A stretch of DNA of 64,000 nt from positions 2,752,001 through 2,816,000 of the forward strand of contig CANTUQ010000106.1 in NCBI GenBank assembly GCA_947683425.1, given 5' to 3'. The position numbers and the translations under genes are program-made. The stretch is from Excoecaria cochinchinensis (taxonomy: Eukaryota > Streptophyta > Magnoliopsida > Malpighiales > Euphorbiaceae). This document shows positions 23,353 to 35,300 of the stretch, in pieces; positions within the stretch are counted from its first letter, which is position 1, and each line of letters opens with the position of its first letter. A model generated the notes under the pieces. The model did no database searches, had not been told where the DNA came from, and was given only the letters and a program-made list of their open reading frames with translations.

Positions 23353-23901
23353 ATGGAGGCAAAAATTAGCAGAATGAACTACCTAAATGGCTCAAACTAC
23401 CACATCTGGAGTAAGAAGATGAAAGATCTTCTAATTGTGACGAAAATGCATTTGCCGGTGTTTGCCACAACAAAACCCAAAGGCAAAACCGATGAGGAAT
23501 GGAAGTTCGACCATGAGCAGGTGTACAGTTTTATCCGACAATTTATCGAAGACAATGTGTTCAATCATATCTGTAATGAGACAGATGCCAGAATACTGTG
23601 GAGTAAGCTGGAGACGTTGTATTCTTCAAAGACAGGAAATAACAAATTATTTTACTTGACCAAGTTGGTACAAGTAAGATATAGAGAAGGAACTTCCTTG
23701 CCAGACCACTTAAATGAGATGGAAGGGATCCAAGATCAGCTAAACGGAATGGGAGTAAAGCTGGATGATGAAGTATTTGCTTTATTGGTGTTAGCCTCTC
23801 TGCCACAGTCTTGGGAGACTTTAAACATTTCCATCACCAACACTGCGCCCAATGGTGTAGTCAACATGGAGATTGTAAAAAGTAGTATCCTGAATGAATA
23901 A
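23353..23901 (+). pseudogene. Copia gag, N-terminal part ending in a premature stop
   Basis: The copia Gag (UBN2/DUF4219-type). It starts MEAKISRMNYLNGSNYHIW, with the typical LNGxNYxxW motif, and continues through LYSSKTGNNKLFYLTKLV and LASLPQSWETL. A TAA at 23899-23901 interrupts it after ILNE. The next codon is in the same frame and continues with MRRRSQASSS, so this is a single nonsense change, probably from a Glu codon, in an otherwise open gag-pol frame. Confidence 0.92.
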
Positions 23902-24870
23902 ATGAGAAGGAGATCACAGGCCTCATCTTCTTCATCACAATCAGATGTTCTAGTTACAGAATCTAGAGGAAGGAGACAGTCTAGGGAACAAAACCCTCGA
24001 GGCAAGAGCAGAGGGAAGTCAAACAAATATGCCAATGTTGAATGCCATCACTGTAAAAAGAAGGGTCACATTAAAAAGTTCTGTAGAAAGTTCAAAAAGG
24101 AACAAGAGAACCGAAGCAGAGCTGTGAAGAGAGATGACAGCAGTGATGACGAGCAGACAAATATCATAGACGAATTCAATATCGTTTATGATAAAGATGT
24201 TATTAATCTTATATCTCAGGAGTCCAGTTGGGTACTTGATAGTGGCGCTACCATTCATGCTACATTCCATAGAGAATTCTTCTCATCATACACACCTGGA
24301 GATTTTGGTGTTGTTAAGATGGGAAATGAAAGCCTGTTAAAGATTGTTGGCAGAGGAGACGTTTGCTTAGAAACAGAGAATGGCGCTAGACTAATTCTGA
24401 AGGATGTCAGGCATATTTCAGACATGCGCCTGAATTTGATCTCTGTACGCAAACTTGAAAATGAGGGATATTGCAGTTCCTTCATTTATGACAAATGGAA
24501 GCTTACAAAAGGCTCATTAGTAGTGGCTAGAGGTGAAAATCATACAACTCTGTATGTAATGGAAGCAAAGATCTCCACCGACACAGTAGCTGCCATGGAG
24601 AAAGACAGTACAATTGAACGGTGGCATCGGAGACTTAGCCATATGGGAGAAAAAGCAATGAAAAGCCTCGGCAAGAAGAAAGTATTGCCCGGTATGGATG
24701 AAGTACACTTAGACAAATGTGCTGATTGTCTATTTGGAAAGCAAAATAGAGTTACTTTTAAAAGTTCTCCTCCTTCCAGAATGAAGAATGTGTTAGATCG
24801 TTCACTCAGATTTGTGTGGATCAATGCCGAAGTCACTTGGTGGTGTTCAGTATTTTGTGACTTTCATTGA
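23902..24870 (+). pseudogene. Copia gag zinc knuckle, protease and integrase zinc module
   Basis: The same frame as the gag part. In order: zinc knuckle CHHCKKKGHIKKFC (CX2CX4HX4C, near 24046), protease with active site WVLDSGATIHAT (about 24230), then the pre-integrase module WHRRLSHMG plus CADCLFGKQ (HHCC zinc finger). At about 24800 two bases are missing relative to the expected frame. The frame then runs out at 24870 with nonsense residues after VLDRS, while the true continuation is in the frame that starts at 24812. Confidence 0.9.
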
Positions 24871-27286
24871 TGATCATTCGAGGAAGACGTGGGTATATCT
24901 TCTGAAGACAAAAGATCAGGTGCTAGATGTCTTCAAAGAATTTCATGTCTCAGTTGAGAGACAGACTGGGAAGAAGTTAAAATGCATCCGGACAGATAAT
25001 GGTGGAGAATATACTGGGCCATTTGATGTTTACTGCAAAAAGCATGGTATCCGGCATCAGATGACACCTCCAAAGACACTGCAGTTGAATGGCTTAGTTG
25101 AGAGGATGAACAGAACTTTGATGGAGAGAGTCAGATGTATACTCTCACATGCAAAGTTGCCTAAGATTTTTTGGGGTGAAGCTATACTCACAGTTGCACA
25201 TGTGTTGAATCGTTCACCTTGTACTCCTCTCAAGATGGATGTTCCAGAAAGAATATGGTCAGGAAAAGATGTTTCCTATGATCATCTGCGGGTGTTTGGC
25301 TGTAAAGCATTTATTCATATCCCCAAGGATAAGAGATCCAAACTTGATGCCAAGACAAGACAGTGTATTTTTATTAGCTATGGTCAAGATCAATTTGGCT
25401 ATAGATTTTATGATCCTATTGAGAAGAAACTTGTCAGGAGTCGTGATGCTGTATTTATTGAAGATGAGACCATTGAAGATATTGACAAAATGAAGAAGGA
25501 TGTTCTTGATTCCAATGGCGACTTATCGGATTTAAAATTAATTCCTCCAACACTGGTGTCAAGAGAAGTTGGAGATGAAGACCAGGTTTATCCACCTGAT
25601 GATGATGATGCTCCTATAGAAGTTGGTTCTGATGATAATGATGATGATCAAGATGATTTTCTAGTACCAACACCTATGGCTTCTCCGGTTCCAAGAGGAA
25701 TACCACCTCCACAAAGGAGAAGTGAAAGAACAAAATGGCCATCTTCCAGATATCCTCGTGACCAGTATGTGACTATTACTGAAGGGGGAGAACCTGGGAG
25801 TTATCAAGAAGCCATAGATGATGAATCCAAGCAGAAATGGATTGAGACCATGCAAGATGAGATGAAGTCATTGCATGAGAATAAAACTTTTGAACTGGTG
25901 AAGTTACCCAAAGGCAGAAGGGCCTTGAAAAACAAATGGGTGTTCAGGATTAAGCATGAAGAACACAGTTCCAGTCCAAGTTACAAAGCTAGACTGGTTG
26001 TCAAGGGATTCAGTCAAAGAAAAGGAGTTGACTTTGATGAGATTTTCTCACCAGTTGTGAAAATGACATCTATTCGAACTGTGCTGAGGTTAGCAGCAAG
26101 TCTTAACTTAGAGGTTGAACAAATGGATGTCAAAACTGTCTTCCTGCATGGTGATTTAGAAGAAGAGATATACATGGAGCAGCCAGAAGGGTTCAAAGAA
26201 AGAGAAAAAGAGAATTATGTTTGCAAGTTAAAGAAAAGCCTCTACGGCTTAAAACAGGCACCGAGACAGTGGTATAAGAAATTTGAGTCTGTTATGGGGG
26301 AGCAAGGTTACAAAAAGACTACTTCAGACCATTGTATTTTTGTGCAAAAATTCTCTGATGATGATTTCATTATCCTTTTGCTCTATGTGGATGATATGTT
26401 GATTGTTGGACAGAATATTTCTAGAATTAACAATTTAAAGAAGCAGTTGAGTAAGTCTTTTGCTATGAAAAACTTGGGGCTAGCAAAACAGATTCTTGGC
26501 ATGAATATTATCAGAGACAGAGGCGCCAAGAAATTGTGGTTGTCACAGGAGAGGGACATTGAGAAAGTATTTCAGAGATTTAACATGGACAAAGCTAAAG
26601 CAGTTAGTTGTCCTCTTGCTACTCACTTTAAGCTAAGTTCTAAACAGAGCCCTTCTACAGACAAAGAGAAGGAAGAGATGGATAAAGTTCCATATGCTTC
26701 AGCAGTTGGAAGTTTGATGTATGTTATGGTATGCACACGGCTAGATATCGCTCATGCAGTTGGAGTTGTGAGTAGATTCCTTTCAAATTCTGGAAAGGAA
26801 CATTGGGCTGCAGTAAAATGGATTTTCAGGTATCTTCGAGAAACTTCCAAAATATGTCTATGTTTTGGAAATGACAAACTTGTGTTAGCTGGATACACGA
26901 ATGCAGATATGGCTGGCGATGTGGATTTCAGAAAATCCACTTCTGGTTACCTGATTACTTTTGCAGGGGGAGCTGTGTCATGGAAGTCAAAGTTACAAAA
27001 GTGTGTTGCACTTTCTACTACTAAAGCGGAGTTTATATCAGCAACGGAAGCTTGTAAAGAGTTACTATGGATGAAGAAGTTCTTGAAAGAACTTGGTTTG
27101 CAGCAAGACAAATATCAGCTATTCTGTGATAGTCAGAGTGCTATTCATCTTGGTAAGAATGCCTCCTTTCATTTAAGATCAAAACATATAGATGTAAGAT
27201 ATAATTGGATAAGAGATGTGATGGAGAAGAAGCTACTACAGCTTGATAAGATCCATACGGAAGAAAATGGGTGTCAGACATGTTAA
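24812..27286 (+). pseudogene. Copia integrase core, reverse transcriptase and RNase H
   Basis: An 824-codon open stretch. Integrase DDE residues are in FIDDHSR, RTDNGGEY and NGLVERMNRTL (residues about 18-110). The RT covers about residues 350-600, with KARLVVKGFSQ and catalytic LLYVDDMLIVG near residue 524. RNase H is near the end, with KSTSGYLITFAGGAVSWKSK and ALSTTKAEF. In GYTNADMAGD the first Asp usual in this motif is Asn, which may remove a metal ligand. The last residues are out of frame: two extra bases near 27278 turn the expected ending into CQTC-stop, and the correct tail is readable in another frame to about 27360. Confidence 0.93.
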
Positions 27287-27361
27287 CGAAAACTCTACCA
27301 AGATAGAATTTTGAGTATTGTCGGCTAACTGCAGGACTAGCAGAACCCCCCACCATATAGT

Positions 27362-27375
27362 CGGAAGGGGGAGAA
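27362..27375 (+). other. Copia polypurine tract
   Basis: GGAAGGGGGAGAA directly before the 3' LTR, the plus-strand primer site. Confidence 0.88.
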
Positions 27376-27376
27376 T

Positions 27377-27922
27377 TGTTGGATGTGGGTTTCCTCCACA
27401 TGGTGGGGCCCACTCCATTTGAAAGAAAGAAAGAAAAAATTAAAAAGTCAAAAGAAATACAAAAGTAGGTTGCTGAATTGATTTTGTCAAAAATCAATTG
27501 CAGCACGGCACTCCATTTTTCAAAAATCAATTGCAGCACGTTTCAAAAATAACTGCATGGACAGCATACACAAATGCCTATAAATAGGCATTTGTTCCTC
27601 AATTTACAATTAATCCAATCTTAAGAAAGAAGATTGAGAGAGCGAGAGAGAAGTTGTTTAGAAAAATAATTGGGATATTTTTCTAAAAGGGGAGTGACAA
27701 AATAGTGAGTTTGAAAAATATTTGTGTGCCACTATTTTGGTTTTATTTCAAAATTATTGTGTTGCCTTTCTCTCTTGTACTCATTAATTTTATTAGTGAA
27801 AAAAATATTTTCGGAGTTTGTCCCGTAGACGTAACCCAAATGTTTTGGGTGAACTACGTTAAATTGCTGGTGTCTATATTTTGCTCTACTAATTTATTTT
27901 TATTTATCCGCTGTGCCCAACA
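27377..27922 (+). repeat. 3' LTR of the copia element
   Basis: 546 bp, TGTTGGATGTGGG to GTGCCCAACA. Here the inverted repeat (27572-27581 and 27584-27593) encloses TATAAATA on the plus strand at 27579-27586, unlike the 5' LTR. Confidence 0.95.
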
Positions 27923-27927
27923 TTATT

Positions 27928-28804
27928 TAGCATCTTCACAGCCACAAGGATCTCATTAGAAAGCTTTCCCTTAAAAACTGTTCCATAAGCTCCTTCGCCC
28001 AAAGTGTCTTTAAATTGATCTGTAATTCTTTTAAGATCAGCATAATATAATTATACAATTAATTGAAGAACAACAATGGCAATTAATTGAAAATAGTCTT
28101 AATTACTGCTCATAAGTACCTGTCCTTGTTTGGTTAATATTGATGCAATTAGTTTCACCTTTACTGCTACCAATCTTCAATTCACATCTTCCTCCTTGTG
28201 ATTCACAATTTCTACAAGCTGGCTCCAACCATGTGATTTGAAGAAGATTATTATTTTGTGGAGACAAAAGCAAGTCAAATGGAAGGGATAAAAGGTTGTA
28301 CATCTTGGTACAGGACATTAGCCCACCGTTGTCACTAATCCGCTGATCTTTAACATAGGCATAAACTTCATAGCTAGGAAAGCCAAGAGAAGGCACAAGA
28401 TTGTCTTGATAATCTCTCTCTGCTGATTCCGTACAGTTAAACAATGAGAAATCGTAAAGGTTTTCTTCATTGAATTGGAAAGGAGAACCAGAAAAACTAA
28501 TGTTTCTAGCCTGTCTTTGAATGCAATTATCTGGGTGAGACACATTAATAACTTGATTCACATAATCAATTGTTTTCACATATAAGATTACTGAATTTGG
28601 CAGCTCAAGTAATGTATCATTCCTCTCTGTGCAAGACAAATCAAACCCACCATAGCCACAGTCCTTAGGTTACCTATCTTTCAGCCGGAATGGGAACCGG
28701 ATTGGTGGGCCAGCCCCACACCTTGATTCTTCACAGTAGCTAAGGCTTTGTCCCTGTTTTCCAAGGATTAATAAGAGCAAGCAGATGATTAGGGACATTT
28801 TCAT
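27928..28804 (-). pseudogene. LRK10L-type receptor kinase pseudogene, N-terminal part
   Basis: The start is ATG at 28804. A signal peptide (MKMSLIICLLLLILG) is followed by a GUB_WAK-type cysteine-rich ectodomain (SYCEESRCGAGPPIRFPFRL, CGYGGFDLSC) and a WAK_assoc-like module ending LEPACRNCESQGGRCELK (to about 28115). A stop (28670-28672, TAA for a probable Gln) interrupts the ectodomain. A plausible splice donor follows RTG (GTACTTAT, about 28118). Then the kinase start appears as ADLKRITDQFKD and LGEGAYGTVFKGKLS (glycine loop) and AVKML. The transmembrane helix expected between them is missing, with only about 100 bp separating ectodomain and juxtamembrane sequence. The gene continues at 22586 beyond the copia element. 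Confidence 0.9.
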
Positions 28805-29219
28805 TTCCAAAATTTGATTCACTTGGAACAAATACTTAATTTGAAACTATTTTGTGGGTTTAAAATAAAAGTCGAATAATAATAATAATAAAAAAAATTG
28901 TTAAAAGAAGGCTGGTGGAAGAAACACAGCTAGCTATTTTCAATTCTGCATAGATCATAGTAATGTGGCAGTCAACTTTGTCACCCCGGCAACTGAAAAC
29001 AGTTGCAACTTGTCATGTGAACTCAATAACTCATGAGTTGCAACTTGTCATGTGAAGTCCAAATTGGATTAAATCATTTTGCAGACCACTACTGATTCTG
29101 AAGTTCTTGGAAATTTCCTTCGTCAACTCCTATTGTAACTTATTATGGTTGTTAGTTTATCTTCCGAAATCATTATCTGTCTAGCTATCTCCGTGTCTCT
29201 GTCCTCTGTCTATCTCGAA
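28805..29219. promoter_or_regulatory. Shared intergenic region between two divergent LRK10L-type genes
   Basis: About 415 bp between the two start codons, so any promoters must lie here or overlap. It contains two copies of GCAACTTGTCATGTGAA (about 29004 and 29040) and a short AAT run at 28878. I see no unambiguous TATA box in either direction. Promoter function is inferred from position only. Confidence 0.5.
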
Positions 29220-29427
29220 ATGTTCAGGCCAAGATTTCTTTTTGGCCGAATTGTTATCTTTGTTTTGTTAGTCCAAGTGCAACAAACTGCCTATGCTACA
29301 ATCAGTAACATTTCATGTGCTGAATCTTATGGCAGCATCACCATTAGGTACCCTTTTCGTCTGCAAATGGATCATGGAAGCTGTGGCGACCCGAATTATG
29401 AACTTTCCTGTGAAAATAATGCGGCAG
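29220..29427 (+). pseudogene. LRK10L-type receptor gene 2, first part of exon 1
   Basis: It encodes a signal peptide (MFRPRFLFGRIVIFVLLVQV, cleavage probably after AYA) and the start of a GUB_WAK-type ectodomain (CAESYGSITIRYPFRLQM, CGDPNYELSC). An in-frame ATG at 29145 would add 25 residues; I prefer 29220 because the signal peptide then starts directly. Exon 1 stops at 29427 where a 12.1-kb element is inserted. It resumes in phase at 41556: the G at 29427 pairs with CA to complete an Ala codon. Apart from the insertion the exon has no stop or frameshift. Confidence 0.87.
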
Positions 29428-32351
29428 TTTGACGCGCGCCGAACCCCGTGGCCTCCCGAAAGCTCGCTTTAGGGCGATCGGGATGGGATTCATTAAAACT
29501 TGTAAGGTATTTACAAGTGCGTCTATTTTGGGCAACAATGAGGTTTCTTGGAGTCGCCACCCAATAGAACATTGGGAAGGGTCATCTAGCCTTATACATA
29601 TCCATCTTGAGCTAGCCAGAGGGATCTTGGAGGCCTCATCCTCTACTCCCCTAGAGCCTAGGATTGTGTATTTAAGCCTTTTGGTGGGACTCAAGAGGTG
29701 TCTTGGAAGTCCTAGACCTCTCGCCTCATTGAGCCCCAAAGACCAAAGTGAGTTCGGGACTTATCATTTATTTATACCTTGATCAATATTATAATTAAGT
29801 TTTAAATACATTGTTTCACCAACTTTCCACACGATGCATTTAATTAAAGCGCAATTATTCACATCAATAGCGATAAGTAAAACATTATTAAAACAAACAT
29901 TCTCGAAATAAATTACAATAAAACTAGGGGCGAAACACAATCCCCATTATAAATAAAATACAAATCATGCATAAATCGGGGTATTCATTAATGATGAGTA
30001 CATTGGTCCTCGCATGCATATTTATTAGAAAACACTTTTGATGTGATGAATTTATTTCGGATAGAGAAAATTGAGACATTGGTCCCATTTTTATTTAGAA
30101 AAAATTCCAAATTAATTAATAAAAATGCTTTGTGATTTTTTCTCTAGCGCCTAAAATAAACAAATTTATAGGAAAAATACATAGCAAAATAAATGGAAAA
30201 GCAAAATGAATAAAATATCACAAATAAAGCAAATAAATACTTGATCCCAAATGAGCCTTCTGAATCTTTCCGTATGCTCGCAAAATGCCCAAGAAGGAAA
30301 ATGAGATGTGAAATAAAAATAAAACACAAATAGAATAATGTTAGTAATTGAATCAATTAAATATAAAATAAATGATAAGATAAAATAAAATGAGATAAAA
30401 CGAAATGATATCAAAATAACAAATGAACTAAAATGTTATCAATTTAAATAAATGAGAAAAAATGTGTTATGAACAACAAATGGATTAAAAGATGTAATTG
30501 GAATAAAATACAACATGTTAATTAATGTGTAAAAATATGAACATGATAATAATGAAAATAAATAAGTGAACAAAATATTAAACATATGATAATGACAATG
30601 GAAAAGAATAAAAAATGATTAAATAAATGACATGATTAATTAAATATGTTCACAAATGATATAAACCATTTACATGGCAAAAAGATCAATCAAAATGAAT
30701 TAATTTAATTACATGTTAAAAATTATGATGAATGGATTAATTTAATTACATGTTAAAAATAATGATGTATGAATTAATTTAATTACATGTTAAGAATTAA
30801 AAGAAATCAATATTCACATGAATAAAAATGTGATAATATATATATACATAACAAAACAAATATAACAACAATAGAATAAATAAATAAATGAGAACAATAA
30901 ATAAATTGATGAAAACAATAAAATATACATGAATAAGGATAAAATCATATATAAACAAAATAAATAAATACATAAATAAATAACCGAAAATAATAAAAAT
31001 AAACATGAATAAATTAAATATGAAAAAAATAAGAAAAACAAGTCCGAAATGTTTACTCTCAGAGTTTCGGATTCGATGAAGGTAAAATGATGATCGATTT
31101 CTTTATTCTTGATTTGCAATATTAGAATTGAATAATAAAAGTGTTGGAATTTTATTCCAAAGAAAAAAAAAGGAAAATCAACAATTCTTTAAAAACAAAG
31201 AATTAATTTCTTTGCCAAAAGAATGATTTTTATTGATTAAAAGAATGAAAATAATGTCAAGAACAAACAATTATTTTGTTTGTTACAAAGAAAAAAAAAT
31301 TATTTATGAGAAAAAATTGTTTTTTAGAAAATCAAATGATAAAATCGATTTTAAGAACAAACAATTATTTGTTTTGCCCCCAAAATCCATTGTTCATCAA
31401 AAAGAGATTCAAAGTAATAAAAAAAAAACCTTGAAAAAGTTTAATTGAAAACAAATAACAAATTAAAAAAATGAATTTTAAGAGCAAACAATTATTATGT
31501 TTGCCTCAAAATTCAATTGCATCAATAAATCTTCTTCTAAAAAGTGTTTAGAAGAAATTCTATTGGAAAAAATTAAAAAGATGAACTCAATTTTTTTGTT
31601 GTCGGAAAATCTGGAATTTTTTAGAGAGTTTTAGAGGAAGAAGAAAAAAAAAGATGAAGAGAAAAAACCCTAGCCAAAAAAATCCCCTTTTTAGGTTTTC
31701 ATCTCATTCCTTTTATATGAAAAAATAAAATAATTAAAGGGATAAAATTTAATTAAATCAGATATTACCTATTTTAATTTTTAAAAATGGAAAAAATCCC
31801 TTAAAACCTGGAAAAAAGGGATAAAAAACTGATATTTAGGTCCAAAAATCGGAACATTTAGCGATGGCCAGAAGAGGAGGCAATCCCGTCGCTATAGGGA
31901 CGGGCGTCGGAGCGGCAGCCTCGCGCACGAAGCGCGAGCGCCAGCGTGATGGGCGGCGCATAGTGCGCGCTGGGCGGCAGCGCAGTGCGCGCAATGCTGC
32001 GCGTGCTTTTAGCGACGCGCAGTCGCCCTTGAGCGCGCAACGCGCTGGGCTCTCGGGCGCCCGCGAGCTAGGCGCCAGCGCGCCGCTGCGCCCGACACTC
32101 ACGATCCGACTTTTTTTTTTCTTTTTTTTTTTAAATTTTAAATTGACTAAAAATACTATAATTTTAAACCTCCATTTTTCAAAACTAAAATTTAAAATAT
32201 TTTTTATTATTTTTTTATTTTTTTATCTTTTCACTCTAAAATGCAAATTTGAAAAGAAGATCATCACTTTTAACTTTTTTTGCCTGTGGAAAGGCGTCTT
32301 ATCATCATTGGGTAACTCTGATTTGGGCTGTCTCAGGACCCGGTGTCTACA
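29428..32351 (-). repeat. 3' LTR of gag-only element 2
   Basis: 2924 bp. In element orientation it begins TGTAGACACCGGGTCCTGAG at 32351. A GC-rich island lies at about 31855-32110 and a likely TATA box ATATAAAAGG on the reverse strand at about 31710. Three copies of a TTAATTTAATTACATGTTAA-type repeat occur at 30695-30800; the sister LTR has two. About 24 bp near 29592 present in the sister LTR (38791-38815) are missing here. Confidence 0.9.
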
Positions 32352-35300
32352 GTTGCCCCTAATTTTGGGGAAACTAGTGCACTAGTGCCTAGATGAGCCA
32401 AAATTCAGAGAAGAAGGAAAGAGATGCGTACTTGAGGCAGCCCTTGCCTTTTTGCCGTAGAAGCAGCGATGCGTCGAGTCTACTCCAGACTTACAAAACG
32501 CGAGGATTGCTCTCTTGAGCTGCACCGAGTTTGCTCCAACTTGCAAAGTGCGGATGGTGATGCGTGTGCCCCGCTGTCCTCGTCTCGGCATGCGCGATGT
32601 CTGCGAGATGCAGTACTCTCTGACTACAACCTCTGTTTGCGATCTGTTCTATCGCTTGTGATCTGTTAGCCTCGTCCTGGCCTGATTGCCCTTGGCATAA
32701 TGTGAATGAAGAGGTTTGCTTTTCTGGGCAGTTTCTGATAAGGTTAAGTTGAACGCACCTCTCGAATCATCTCAGGATTGAAGGGATTTGGAATACTTTT
32801 GAAAATAACTTGATGTTCCAAAGAGACTGAGTAAGTCTTAAGAAAAAGGTCTCAAATATAATGCTCCAAAGAGACCGAGAATGCCTTAAAAAGGTCTTAA
32901 AGATAATGCTCCAAAGAGACTGAGAATGCCTTAAAAGGTCTTAAAGATAATGCTCCAAAGAGACTGAGAATGCCTTAAAAAAAAGGTCTTAAAGATAATG
33001 CTCCAAAGAGACTGAGAATGCCTTAAAAGGTCTTAAAGATAATGCTCCAAATAGACTTTGATGTCGAGCCTCCAGAGAGAAAATTATTATTTGAGGTTTT
33101 GGTTGCATGCCCTCAGGCGGATAGGTTTCCATGTCTTTGGTGATTCTTCTGTTTTTGTTTTTATTTTGGAATTTTCTTTCCTGGAATTTTCACACTTTGG
33201 ATGCATTCGAATTTTTACAGTATGTTGGATTTTCAAGGCCTTGAAAATATCTTTTTCTTTTTGTTTTGTTATTTTGCTTTGAGAATTCGTACATTTGAAT
33301 TTGGATTTTGTACACTTATTGTGTGATGTGGGTGAGTGTGTCTCTTATGACCGAAAAAAACTTACCTGTTCGCCCCTGGCATGGTGTGCATGGAAATGCT
33401 TATTCTTTTCCCTCTTGGGAGTAGGTCCTTCAGATTCTTCTCTTGTGAGGACTTCATCTTGATCTAATTGTTTGGCGTGGATGAGTGCCGATGCAGAGCT
33501 AAAACTGTACCTCAGTTCACTTTCGCATCTGATTTCCTTTAGCATGGTTTGCCCGGATAGGCTTGTTCTCTTGGGCAATTCACCTCTGTACATATTTACT
33601 TGATTTTAGGCCGGATACAGTGGCCGATCATGTCGAGCTGAATCCGTCCTTTGGATCATCCTTGCTCATGAGGTCTATTCAATCCCTTCCCTCTAAGTTA
33701 TGTACACAACAACATATACAAAAGATTGTGTGTACGTATGGAATCACGGGTATAAAATATACACATAAAGCTATATACACGAAACATAAGCAAAAGATTA
33801 GTGTGTAAGAATTGTGTGTACAACCATAAGTGTAATGGACTAAATGCACGTGATATGCAGGGCAATATGCAAAAGATTTATGCATGTGAGATGCAAAAAT
33901 GGATAGACCACATCCCAGGTGGTTAAGGGATTCGTTGAGAGTACTGCTCAGCTGCTCACATTGTTTGATGCCCCCAAGAATATAGAAAAGCGTTGTCTTG
34001 GTTTTATGGACTCTGACCCCTAATCTTTTCAAAAATTGAACTGCCTCTTGCGCATTTTTCCCCCCGGTCAATGAGCATTTTGCCCCCAGCACTCTGAATC
34101 AAGTTCTGCATTATACGGCACCTGTTTAAAGGGAAGTCATTTCGAGTAATGCTGCCTTATTGCTCCAGGCTTCAAAAGTCATTATTTTAAAGGTAGTGCG
34201 TCCCTTGTGGATTTTCACACTAGTTTTTCTTAGCGGGAAATGCATCCCTTTAGGGATTTTCACATAAGCCTGTGCCTAACTTTTGCCTGGAATGGAACTA
34301 ACCCACTCCAGCGGCTTTTTCTTCATTTTTTTTTAAGGACAGACTGCCTGTTCCCAGGTTTTCACCCTATCCTTTGGCCTAACTTTTGCTTAGAGAGCCA
34401 GTCACGGTTTTCATCTCTAACGGCCTTCTTCTTTCTCTCTTTTTTTTTTGTCATTTAAGGAATAGGAGGAGGATTTGTCACATGAAAAATCATTATTGTT
34501 GCTTTGATAATTGCTCCAGCGTATGTCCTTATGCCTGCAGCAGGTTTCTCTTAACCGTCTAATTGTATGTTTATGCCTAGCTTATGCATGCATTTCTATC
34601 TATAGGCACCATATAGCAATAAGAATGACCATGACTAGACATGTGATACAAAAGCACTAGTTTTACTTAATTTCAATGAGTAACAACTTAGGTGCACCCG
34701 ATCTCCTGTTATCAATCAGCCCTCTCGGGTTTTCTTGATTGAACATTTTCTCTCAAGCCTCTAATTTTTGCCCAGGATGCCTTTTTTCGGTTTTCATCCT
34801 GACGAGGCGCCCAATTTTAGCAAGGCCGCCTTTTTTCCGGTTTTCGACCCGCGGGGCTTTTATTCTCTTCTTTTGATTTTTAGCCCTTAACCCTAGACCC
34901 TCTTGAGTCTATCAACATTGATCGGTTCTGTCCGTTACTGCTCTCTTGGATAATAATCTCTGGAAGACAAAGGGACCTTCTCACGCTGACCCAAATTTAC
35001 CTCGTATGTCTGGAACACATCGTCTCATTTGTTTGACAATTGAATCCCCCTCTCTCATCTGATGCTTTCTGGCCGTCTTTCCAAATGATCAAGCAGAATG
35101 TTTTCTGATGGGTCTGACCGTGGCGATAATCCCATGACTTGTCCTTGTCCGACTTGTGCAATTGCTGCTGTCGTTGTTGTGCTCTATCGGCTTCCAAAAT
35201 TTAGCCATGATTGTCCTTAAAAATTTGAGCTTCACATCTATCGGCCATACTGCTTCTGCCCCCTGTGTCGAGGAATAATAGATGACCTTGTAGAGGTTCC

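Larger units (their letters stand above)
22587..27922 (+). mobile_element. Complete Ty1/copia element, Tork-like
   Basis: 5.34 kb with 544- and 546-bp LTRs, TGTTGG to CCAACA ends, 5-bp duplication TTATT (22582-22586 and 27923-27927), initiator-Met primer site, gag-pol in copia order (integrase before RT) and a polypurine tract. The clade is judged from integrase and RNase H wording (GGVQYFVTFIDDHSRKTWVY; GYLITFAGGAVSW), which I associate with Tork/TNT1 relatives. Around 20 substitutions separate the LTRs by eye, about 4 percent, so it is not very recent. It sits opposite to the kinase gene it disrupts. Its gag-pol has a stop and two frameshifts, so it could move only in trans. Confidence 0.95.

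Noticed and set aside
29344..29782. Frames of about 117-131 residues repeated at 38568-38997
   Set aside because: They are in the two LTR copies of element 2 (and related 51001 and 60170 frames in element 3), overlap on both strands, and are interrupted by indels between copies.
31836..32591. Ala/Arg-rich frames in the GC island of the LTR (also 41131-41340, 48562-48980, 57763-58108)
   Set aside because: The GC-rich hairpin sequence is open in many frames on both strands; it lies between LTR start and TATA box and has no recognisable domain.
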